DNA of 6,592 nucleotides from Acidobacteriota bacterium (GTDB taxonomy: Bacteria > Acidobacteriota > Blastocatellia > Pyrinomonadales > Pyrinomonadaceae). The stretch lies in contig QHXE01001081.1 of NCBI GenBank assembly GCA_003222835.1, forward strand, positions 1-6,592, written 5' to 3'. Position 1 is the first letter of the stretch. Every line of letters begins with the position of its first letter. Below are positions 1-5,508 of the stretch, piece by piece. The position numbers and the translations under genes are program-made. Under the pieces are notes generated by a model. That model saw only the letters and a list, made by a program, of their open reading frames with translations, did not search any database and was not told where the DNA came from.

Positions 1-190
1 CGACTACTACGGTATGCGCGTCATCTGTCTGCAGTTCCACATTTTCATAGAAAAAGAGTATTCGGTGCGGCGCCGAATGCTCATGAATTTTCCAGGGAGC
101 TTTAAGTCTAAATCGTTGAGAATCAGTCAGCCGATTTTTGATTTCATCAAAAAAGAATTCGAAAAATCAGGATGTTGGACCCAAGATGGA
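1..190. other. 5' exon flank of the group II intron, no gene recognised
   Basis: This stretch lies upstream of the intron. Several short frames are open, including a plus-strand frame that would splice across the intron and stop four codons into the 3' exon, and a minus-strand frame open from about 165 to 1. None gives a protein I recognise. It is more AT-rich than the rest of the window. It contains an AT-rich hairpin (TTTTTGAT at 135-142 and ATCAAAAA at 146-153, loop TTC). The last 14 bases before the intron hold GGACCCAA (177-184) followed by ATGGA. Confidence 0.5.
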
Positions 191-539
191 GTGCGCCGGG
201 ATAAACCGGCGTGAAGTCGCGAATGCAAGAGTCGTACAGGTAACGCGTAGCGAGCCAACCTGGCCCCGAGTCATGCGCGGGCAGTCGCAAGGCTGCACGT
301 GAAGCGTTGACAGGGGGACATGCAGGCAGGGTTATTGAGCCGTGAAAGGGGTCGGAAATCAGAGCGCCGACGCTGTTCCATTGTGCGGAAGGCAAGACCG
401 ATGAATGCGAAATCGCGAGCATTGATCGGGCTCTGCGCGGTCGAAGACCCCTAGCATGCATGGAAACTTCACGCGCGAGAACCGGGAGGTCCCGTCAACG
501 CCCGACACGTAGTCGTGCACGGGCCGGTTGGAGAAGGAC
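191..539 (+). ncRNA. Group II intron ribozyme, domains I-III and start of IV
   Basis: This is the non-coding 5' part of the intron, about 350 nt between the GTGCG end and the maturase start. It would hold the scaffold, exon-binding sites and domains II and III. It contains complementary arms such as CCGG and CCGG around 197-209, just inside the 5' end, and the TTCC and GGAA arms around 376-391. I did not fold the whole region, so domain borders are not assigned. Identity rests on its position between a group II 5' end and a group II maturase. Confidence 0.75.
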
Positions 540-1953
540 ATGATCCAGAAGTCCAACATGCACGTTGACGGGAAGTCGGACGGTCGTGCAGTACCGACGA
601 AGTGCCTGAACAAAAGCGGGAATCCGCTGGCGGAGGGCATGGAGGGAAGACGACCGGCCAAGGAGAACACCGAGCAGACGACCGCGTCCCAGACACAGAG
701 CTGGGGTGACGCGTTGAGCGGCCTGCGCGGTGTGCGGGAAGCGGCAAAGAGGGACAAGCGGTTACGGTTCACGGCGCTACTTCACCATGTATCCGTTCTG
801 CTGCTGGAGAGCAGCTTCTACGCCCTGAAGCGAGACGCAGCTCCCGGAGTAGACGGAGTCACGTGGACGGAATACGAGACGGGCCTGGGTGAACGGCTGA
901 AGGATTTACACAGCCGCGTGCATCGAGGAACGTATCGAGCGCAACCTTCGAAGAGAACTTACATTCCCAAGGCGGATGGACGACAACGTCCGTTAGGGAT
1001 CGCTGCGCTGGAAGACAAGATCGTCCAGCATGCAGTGATGACGGTCCTCAATCAGATTTACGAAGAGGACTTTCTGGGGTTCTCGTATGGCTTCCGACCC
1101 GGGCGACGCCAGCATGATGCGCTGGATGCTCTCTGGGTGGGAATCATGAGAAGGAAAGTGAATTGGGATACTCCGTCTCATCGGAAAGTGGTTGAGAGCT
1201 GGAGTATCGGAAGAAGGGCAATGGTCGAAGACGGAGCGGGGAACTCCGCAAGGTTCGGTGGCATCACCGTTGCTTGCGAACGTTTACCTGCATTATGCCT
1301 TCGATCTATGGGCTCAGCACTGGCGGCGCCATCGGGCGACAGGTGAAATGATCGTGGTCCGATACGCTGACGATGCTGTATTGGGATTTCAGCACCGTGC
1401 CGACGCAGAGCAGTTCCTCCGAGACTGGAAGGAACGGCTCGGCCGGTTCGGATTAGAGCTGCACCCGGACAAGACGCGACTGATCGAGTTCGGGCGCTAC
1501 GCAGTTGCAAACCGAAAAGAGCGTGGAGAAGGGAAGCCGGAGACGTTCAACTTCCTAGGTTTCACCCACATCTGTGGGCAAACGTGGAAGACCGGCAAAT
1601 TCCTCGTTCTACGTAAGACCATCCACAAGCGGCTCTCTGCCAAATTGAGAGCGCTGAAGGAGGAGCTTCGAAGACGCAAACATCTGTCTATGGCGGAGCT
1701 CGGGAAATGGTTGAGGTCCGTTGTACAGGGATACTTCAACTATCATGCAGTTCCCGGGAATCTGGCCAGCCTTCGAAGTTTTCGGTTACAGGTGATCCGG
1801 CGCTGGCTGCGCGCGCTACAGCGACGCAGCCAGAAAGATCGGCTGACTTGGCCACGACTCGTGGCCATTGCAGAGCGCTGGCTTCCCCACCCTAGCATCC
1901 TTCATCCTTATCCCAATCCCAATTTGCGCTTTGACGCCAAACATCCGCGGTAA
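540..1953 (+). pseudogene. ltrA: Group II intron reverse transcriptase/maturase, broken by an internal deletion
   Basis: The intron-encoded protein of the group II reverse transcriptase family, which normally binds intron RNA, aids splicing and primes reverse transcription. The ATG at 540 follows a GGAG at 530-533; a TTG at 528 is possible. The first frame (540-1166) carries the N-terminal and finger motifs, including AAPGVDGVTW, IPKADGRQRPLGI, EDKIVQ and GFSYGFRPGR, up to RRKVNW. The second frame, shifted by +1 (about 1168-1953), resumes at ILRLIGKWLRAGV and continues through GTPQGS, the YADD active site (1363-1374), LHPDKTRLIEFGR, FLGFTH, the maturase domain X (WLRSVVQGYFNYHAVPGN) and a basic C-terminus without an HNH domain. 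Family members have about 30 residues between these two points, including the first catalytic Asp motif (DADIRGFFD type). That block is missing and the frame changes, so the protein is inactive. It ends directly at domain V. Confidence 0.93.
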
Positions 1954-2027
1954 GAGCCGCATGCAGCAATCCTGCACGTGCGGATCCGTGCGGGGGGCGT
2001 CAGGTTAACTGGCGTCCCTACCGCGAC
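1954..2027 (+). ncRNA. Group II intron domains V and VI with 3' splice site
   Basis: Domain V, the catalytic hairpin, spans about 1954-1986. It starts GAGCCGCA with the AGC triad at 1955-1957, closes with TGCGGATC, has an upper stem TGCAG/CTGCA with a small loop, and a two-base bulge on the 3' side (CG at 1977-1978). The third pair of the lower helix is G opposite A, where G-U is usual in this class. Domain VI (about 1987-2022) is a G-rich/C-rich hairpin with a TTAA loop (2004-2007) and an unpaired A at 2020 as candidate branch point. The intron then ends GCGAC at 2027. It begins one base after the maturase stop codon. Confidence 0.88.
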
Positions 2028-2092
2028 CCCAACGGTTGAAGTGGCATCATTTCGACTGCTGTATTAGAATGAAAACAAATGTGTTGCGCAGT

Positions 2093-2129
2093 TCCCCGGT
2101 AGCTCAACGGTAGAGCATTCGGCTGTTAA
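2093..2129 (+). tRNA. tRNA-Asn (GUU) fragment, 5' half only
   Basis: The sequence reads as the 5' half of a bacterial tRNA-Asn. It has acceptor arm TCCCCGG, TA, D-stem GCTC with loop AACGGTA and GAGC, a connecting A, anticodon stem TTCGG and anticodon loop CTGTTAA with GTT at positions 34-36. The match ends at the last base of the anticodon loop. The expected continuation (CCGAA, variable loop, T-arm with TTCRA and the 3' acceptor strand CCGGGGA) is absent over the next hundred bases. It therefore cannot make a tRNA. tRNA anticodon loops are classic attachment sites for tyrosine integrases, so this is probably one side of an integration or deletion junction. It is not a known target for RIT elements specifically. 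Confidence 0.8.
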
Positions 2130-2181
2130 GAAGGCAGTAAAAATCAAATAAGTGCTGCATCTGGTGTCGCTTACAGCCGAA
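2118..2181. repeat. Inverted repeat of the tRNA anticodon arm
   Basis: TTCGGCTGTTAAG at 2118-2130 is matched on the opposite strand by CTTACAGCCGAA at 2170-2181. The two arms are perfect reverse complements except for one missing T, and they are separated by 39 bases. The left arm is the anticodon stem-loop of the tRNA-Asn fragment, so part of the tRNA is present in inverted orientation. A GCAG/CTGC pair lies inside the loop. This could be a recombination site with inverted arms, a scar from an inversion, or a long hairpin. Confidence 0.7.
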
Positions 2182-2200
2182 AAGGTCGCGCAATCACCCT

Positions 2201-2232
2201 CGTGAATTGGACTGAATTTGCCGAAATTCACG
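2201..2232. repeat. 8-bp inverted repeat
   Basis: CGTGAATT at 2201-2208 and AATTCACG at 2225-2232 are perfect reverse complements with a 16-base spacer. No T-run follows, so it is not a classical terminator. It lies between the tRNA junction and the PIN-like fragment. Confidence 0.45.
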
Positions 2233-2236
2233 TCCT

Positions 2237-2271
2237 TATATACGTGTATATACGTGCGCTCCACGCGCACG
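2237..2271. repeat. TATATACGTG tandem repeat followed by a GC hairpin
   Basis: TATATACGTG occurs twice head to tail (2237-2246 and 2247-2256). The same stretch contains TATATAC and GTATATA as inverted arms around GT (2237-2252). Overlapping its end is a hairpin with CGTGCGC at 2253-2259, a five-base loop, and GCGCACG at 2265-2271. It could be an operator, a recombinase-binding site or structural debris; nothing here decides between them. Confidence 0.5.
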
Positions 2272-2323
2272 CGGGTTGGCCCCTCCAGAGTCTTCTTGCT
2301 GTATCGGACCGATCATCGCCTGC

Positions 2324-3292
2324 CTACTCCACCGAGAACCGCCCCGTTTTGGGTCTCGGCTGAAGTTTTGGCGAACCACAGGGCAGAAAGAGACCGCTTT
2401 GTTTGGCTGACAACGGAAGACATCCTGGATGAGTACAAGGAAGTTCTAAAGCGCCTTTGCGCCCGCTCAAGTCTGATCCTTTCCAAAATGAGTTCCGTCG
2501 TACTCCAGTGGGAACCCAATAGGACATGGGCAAGAGTGAGGTCTGGCTGGATGCCTTCGCTCTGACAAGATGGGTGTACTTGGTGATGCGACGCTCGACC
2601 GCATCGCGGCTAAGTCTGTCGCCGCGGATGCTGGGGAATAGGGGATCTCCAGGCAGACCGTGGCGTTCGCGTAGCCAGGCATCGAGCGTCTTTGCCGTTT
2701 CCGGACGGAGTGGGGTGCAACGCTGTTTTCTGCCCTTTCCGAAGCAGCGCACGTGAGCACCGGTTCCCAGAACGACATCCTGGCAATTCAGCCCTATCAA
2801 CTCGGAAACGCGTAGACCGGTCTGGACCGCGACCAGAAGGAAGGTTCGATCACGACGCCCCATCCAGGTGGAAGGATTCGGGGCGGCGAGCAACGCGTCG
2901 ATTTCTTCTCGGTTGAGAAAATCGATCGGCCGTTGTTCGTGGCGCTTGTTGGGCACCGCCAGGACCCGTTGGCAATCGAGCGCATGTGCGGGCTCCTCTG
3001 AAGCCACGTACCGGAAGAAAGAGTGGATAGCCCCCAGTCGCACGTTGCGAGTACGAGCGCTGTTTTTACGAGTGCCTTCCAAGTGATCGAGAAAGAGACC
3101 AATGAAGGGTGCGTCGAGATCCTCGATCCGGAGCTGGGAAGGCATTTTGCCCAGTCGTTCTTTGGCAAACTGCAGAAGCAGACGAAAGCAATCGCGATAT
3201 GTCGCTACCGTATGCGGACTTGCTTGTCGTTGGCGCAGCAGGCGATCGGTAAAGAAGGATTGAAGAAGAGAGGGAAAACTGGCGGAAATCAT
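2324..3292 (-). pseudogene. Third tyrosine recombinase of the trio, RitC-like, C-terminally truncated
   Basis: A phage-integrase family tyrosine recombinase. The ATG at 3292 overlaps the stop of the preceding gene (ATGA), implying translational coupling. Residues 1-110 form the SAM-like core-binding domain (QASPHTVATYRDCFRLLLQF, RLGAIHSFFRYVA). The catalytic domain starts near residue 120, with the first catalytic Arg at R161 (TGLRVSEL) and the beta-hairpin Lys at K186 (FGKGRKQR). Family resemblance continues to about residue 250 (DAVERRITKYTHLVRAKASS, near 2543). The HxLR box, the second His and the nucleophilic Tyr are absent. The frame then runs on to a stop at 2324 through sequence unrelated to the family and antisense to a PIN-like fragment. 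Without the C-terminal 70-80 residues it cannot catalyse strand exchange. The reading frame itself is intact, so a truncated DNA-binding product is conceivable. Confidence 0.85.
2377..2480 (+). pseudogene. Fragment resembling a PIN-domain toxin
   Basis: The plus-strand frame here reads AERDRFVWLTTEDILDEYKE followed by VLKRLCARSSLI. This resembles the helix after the second strand in PIN-domain proteins of the putative toxin family COG1569 (pattern V-[ST]-xx-[IL]-L-xEY-xx-VL-R). PIN proteins are metal-dependent ribonucleases, often VapC-like toxins. The N-terminal strand with the first catalytic Asp (LDTN type) is absent upstream and the C-terminal acidic residues are absent downstream, so at most a central piece survives. 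The frame is open from 2218 to 2565, but the rest does not look like the family. It lies antisense to the off-family tail of the third recombinase, suggesting a deletion joined the two. The match is short, so it could be chance. Confidence 0.4.
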
Positions 3293-4174
3293 TGCTTCCC
3301 CTCCCGTGCGATCAGCCGGTCGGTAGCCAGTTGAAGGAGCTCAGGCACGGCTTCTAGGTACCAATAGCTTTCGTTCACGTGGACGTGCCCCAAATAGGTG
3401 GCCAGCTTGGGAAGTTCTCGTTCGACATCGAGCCCGGTGTGATACCAGTGGATCAGTGTGCGGACAGCAAATCGGTGTCGGAGGTCATGCAGACGTGGGC
3501 CGCGACCGTGATACTTGGCCGGTACGCGCAGGCCGAGTTGTTGGCACAGCTTAGCAAAGGTGTATGGCCTGAGTTGGTGGTGCGGGAAAGAGGCGACTTC
3601 GGGCCTCGGCATACTTTTTCAATGCGTCTACCGTGGAGGGATGAACCACCACGTAGCGGGATTTTCCAAACTTCGTCCGCTGGACATGAAGGACTCCACG
3701 ATCGAAGTCGACATCCGGTTGGTCCAGGCTGAGGGCTTCGTTCACTCGCATCCCCGTTGCCACCAGCAGACCGAAGAGGGTCGTAAACGTGCACCAGCGG
3801 AGTCCCTTGCGAGACGAAAGTTGTTGGGTATGGCGAAGTAGTCTCTCGATCTCCTCGTCGCTATAGATGTGAGGAGGCTTACGTCGGCGACGATGAGGGA
3901 GAAGCCCGGCCGGGGGAATCTCAGTGCGAGGTTCGGTGGCGCTGTACCAGATGGCGAAGCGCCGGACTCTGCCCAAACGCCAAGCCCATTGAGCAGGGTG
4001 GGCCTTGGCAGGCTGGGTGGCCCAGCGAAGTGCCAGTTCCGTGGTGATGTACGATGCACCTTGGGCTCGGAGAAACGCCACAAAATTCCATAAAGCACTT
4101 CCCTGTTGCTGGAGTCGAAAGCCAAGACTGCGGCGAACTCTGAGGTAGTCTTTCAATGCCTGTTCAAGGTTCAC
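3289..4174 (-). pseudogene. Second tyrosine recombinase of the trio, RitB-like, frameshifted
   Basis: The start is GTG at 4174, overlapping the previous stop as GTGA, with AGGAGGTG four bases upstream. The first frame (4174 to about 3569, about 202 residues) has the core-binding domain, R143 (ATGMRVNEAL) and the beta-hairpin Lys K168 (QRTKFGKSRYVVVHP), then reaches RLFPAPPTQ and would end at 3551. The second frame resumes at about 3570 with PYTFAKLCQQLGL. It carries the HDLRH box (His near 3488, Arg near 3479), YLGHVHV (His near 3386) and the candidate nucleophile in ESYWYL (near 3358-3366), and stops at 3289. Relatives have roughly 15-20 more residues between LFP and YTF, so a deletion of about 50 bases plus a frame change explains the break. 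All catalytic residues exist, but in two frames. A sequencing or assembly error could also mimic this. Confidence 0.9.
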
Positions 4175-5328
4175 TGTGCACCTCCTATTGGCCAGGGGTG
4201 AGCCAGTGAGCGCAGGCCATCGAAGTCGACCTTGGCGTAGATTTCCGTGGTGCTGGGGTCTCGATGCCGGAGAACTTCTCCGATTTCCTCTATCGTTGCC
4301 CCAGAGCGAAGCAGGGAAGTTGCCAGACTATGACGAAACAAGTGGGCTCCCTTAGCAGGGGGATCTAAGCCCGCGCGGACGAGTGCACGGCGAACGATCG
4401 TCGACACTGTGCAAGAGCGGACAAAGCTACGGCGTGGCGCCCTCGTGCACACGAATACCCGACGCGTTGGGCAGGCAGGACGGTCTTGCCGCAGGTAGGA
4501 TGCCAGGGCCTCGCCTACATCTGCAGGCAGGGGCATCCGATCATGAAGCATCCCCTTGCCCCGTATGAGGATTTCGCCGGCTCTCCAGTTGATGTCCTCG
4601 AGCTGGAGAGCAACTATCTCACCGGCACGGAGACCGAGACGGGCAAGCAAGAGAAGCATGGCATAATCGCGGCGGCCGATCGCCGTGTTGCAGTTGCAGG
4701 CTTTGAGCACGCGTTCGACTTCCTCCGGAGTCACGTACTTGGGCACGGTGGACAGCCGCCGATCCGCCACGGTGGGTACACAGGCGGCCAAGTTGGCTTG
4801 CAGCTCCCCCTTCTGAAACAGGTACCGGAAGAAGGAGCGAAAAGCCGTGGTCATGATCTGTGCTGTTCCGACACTGAAGCGCTCGACGAGGAACTTACGA
4901 GCAAAAGACACGTAGTTGAAGATCGTGGCTGAGCCGAGCCTGCGCTCCGAAAACAAGTGCTGTTCGTAGTGACCCAAAATGCCAGCCAAAGGTGACTGGT
5001 CAGGGATCAGCTTTTGATCGGAAACAACGCCCTGCTTTCGGAGATGAGCGAGAAACTGCTGGAGGGTTTTTGAATCGCCCCTGTGCATCTGCTGGATGCG
5101 CTGCTTGTGTTTGACAAAAGCCGCCAGCAAATGCTCTTCAAGATGGCTCTTAGGTACCAGCCCCTCTCGCTTGAGCCAAAGCCCCAAATCCGCAAGCAAC
5201 CCTAATTTCGAACACATGGCCCTGTCTCGATAGCCAGCCTCCCTTAACACTGTTGCAAACAACCGAAGATGGAACTCTAACGGGTTGCCTCGAATGCGTT
5301 TCTCTCCCGGCACAGAACTTCCCCTCAT
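4171..5328 (-). CDS. First tyrosine recombinase of the trio, RitA-like
   Basis: A 385-residue tyrosine recombinase and the lead gene of the trio. The ATG at 5328 has AGGAGG four bases upstream. Residues 1-110 form a basic helical N-terminal region. Residues 113-185 are the core-binding domain (YEQHLFSERRLGSATIFNYV and AFRSFFRYLFQKGELQANLA), and 195-370 the catalytic domain. The catalytic set is complete: R234 (LGLRAGE), K258 (RGKG), H329 and R332 (HLFRHSLAT), H355 (VLRHR) and Y364 (TTEIYAKVD). In relatives about 25-30 residues, roughly one helix, separate the FLxERF and xxMxTAFRSFFR segments. Here FLVERF is followed almost at once by SVGTAQIMTTAFRSFFR (residues 147-167), suggesting an in-frame deletion in the DNA-clamping domain, so activity is doubtful. 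Its own promoter is not evident, and the upstream side meets a divergent IS110 transposase. Confidence 0.92.
   Translation of the reverse strand: MRGSSVPGEKRIRGNPLEFHLRLFATVLREAGYRDRAMCSKLGLLADLGLWLKREGLVPKSHLEEHLLAAFVKHKQRIQQMHRGDSKTLQQFLAHLRKQGVVSDQKLIPDQSPLAGILGHYEQHLFSERRLGSATIFNYVSFARKFLVERFSVGTAQIMTTAFRSFFRYLFQKGELQANLAACVPTVADRRLSTVPKYVTPEEVERVLKACNCNTAIGRRDYAMLLLLARLGLRAGEIVALQLEDINWRAGEILIRGKGMLHDRMPLPADVGEALASYLRQDRPACPTRRVFVCTRAPRRSFVRSCTVSTIVRRALVRAGLDPPAKGAHLFRHSLATSLLRSGATIEEIGEVLRHRDPSTTEIYAKVDFDGLRSLAHPWPIGGAQ
4179..4186 (-). promoter_or_regulatory. Ribosome binding site of the RitB-like gene
   Basis: The minus strand reads AGGAGGTG, four bases before the GTG at 4174. This strong site lies inside the end of the RitA-like gene. 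It supports the GTG start and coupled translation through the GTGA overlap. Confidence 0.75.
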
Positions 5329-5332
5329 AGGT

Positions 5333-5338
5333 CCTCCT
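5333..5338 (-). promoter_or_regulatory. Ribosome binding site of the RitA-like gene
   Basis: The minus strand reads AGGAGG, four bases before the ATG at 5328. This fixes the start there rather than at an out-of-frame ATG at 5341. The site is only about a dozen bases from a candidate IS end at 5351, so the native promoter may have been separated from the gene. Confidence 0.75.
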
Positions 5339-5373
5339 CATTCCTGGAGTTACCGCCAGGCCAGAGAAGACCG

Positions 5374-5508
5374 CCGGATTATGCCGATTGCAATTCGCGG
5401 CTAGAGCGTGGAACCCGACGCTAATGAGGAAGTTGAGAAGACTGACTTGCCAGTAGTCGGCATAATCGGGGAGTCGGCATGTTCCTTATTATGCCGCGCG
5501 CGGCATTA
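5374..5508. repeat. Cluster of inverted ATGCCG/CGGCAT motifs, candidate recombination site
   Basis: Five copies of ATGCCG or its complement occur in 130 bases: 5381-5386, 5458-5463, 5475-5480, 5491-5496 and 5501-5506. The outer pair, 5374-5387 and 5457-5470, is a 14-bp inverted repeat with one mismatch around GATTATGCCGA/TCGGCATAATC. GTCGGCAT is directly repeated at 5456-5463 and 5473-5480. The last two copies form the perfect palindrome ATGCCGCGCGCGGCAT (5491-5506). A small hairpin (AGCGT 5405-5409, ACGCT 5418-5422) lies inside the large repeat. I saw only one other copy of the hexamer in the window (3607). Paired arms of this size are what tyrosine recombinases bind, so this may be the RIT terminus. 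Alternatively it is structured RNA of the IS110 left end. Confidence 0.65.

Larger units (their letters stand above)
191..2027 (+). mobile_element. Group II intron (retroelement) with a defective encoded protein
   Basis: A bacterial group II intron: a self-splicing ribozyme and retroelement that normally moves by reverse splicing and target-primed reverse transcription with its own maturase. The 5' boundary at 191 reads GTGCGCC, matching the group II GUGYG consensus. The 3' boundary at about 2027 follows domain V (1954-1986) and domain VI (1987-2022). The candidate branch-point A (2020) lies seven bases before the last intron base, as expected. Positions 191-539 correspond to ribozyme domains I to III and the start of domain IV, and the protein lies in the domain IV loop. 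At about 1.84 kb the intron is slightly short because the protein gene has lost sequence. Mobility is very unlikely without an intact protein, and splicing may also be impaired. Boundaries come from consensus reading, so they could be off by a base or two. Confidence 0.92.
2028..2376. other. Intergenic mosaic between the intron and the PIN-like fragment
   Basis: About 350 bases with no convincing protein gene. It contains the 3' exon of the intron, the 5' half of a tRNA-Asn, an inverted copy of the anticodon arm, an 8-bp inverted repeat, a 10-bp tandem repeat and a short GC-rich hairpin, each listed separately. A TTGAAG at 2036-2041 and a TAGAAT at 2065-2070 lie before the tRNA half, but their 23-base spacing is too long for a good sigma-70 promoter. 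The clustering of recombination-like structures suggests an old junction between elements. Confidence 0.5.
2540..5508 (-). mobile_element. RIT-type (recombinase in trio) element, damaged and truncated
   Basis: Three consecutive tyrosine recombinase genes on the minus strand overlap by four bases each (GTGA at 4171-4174, ATGA at 3289-3292). Sizes and motifs fit the RitA, RitB and RitC order of RIT elements, which resemble the recombinase genes of Tn554. The 3' end is lost inside the third gene at about 2540. On the upstream side a cluster of inverted ATGCCG motifs (5374-5508) is the best candidate for the element terminus, so the border at 5508 is inferred. No matching motif cluster remains at the truncated end. 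All three genes appear altered, so the element should not be autonomous. Confidence 0.8.

Noticed and set aside
135..153. AT-rich hairpin TTTTTGAT / ATCAAAAA as a terminator targeted by the intron
   Set aside because: It has no GC stem, and the intron inserts about 37 bases downstream rather than directly after it, unlike introns that target terminators.
376..382. TCCATT as exon-binding site 1 pairing with GATGGA at the end of the 5' exon
   Set aside because: Only six pairs including one wobble, and the domain I structure was not folded, so the match is too weak to call.
2036..2070. Promoter TTGAAG / TAGAAT before the tRNA fragment
   Set aside because: The spacing is about 23 bases, outside the usual 16-19, and no alternative pair is convincing.
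2118..2190. An intron-containing tRNA-Asn with a 40-base insertion in the anticodon loop
   Set aside because: CCGAAAAGGTC after the spacer mimics the 3' half, but no T-arm or acceptor strand follows, and the apparent match is explained by the inverted repeat.
3551..4174. The first frame of the RitB-like gene as a complete 207-residue protein
   Set aside because: It stops before the HxxR box and the Tyr nucleophile, which follow in the next frame; it is half of a broken gene.
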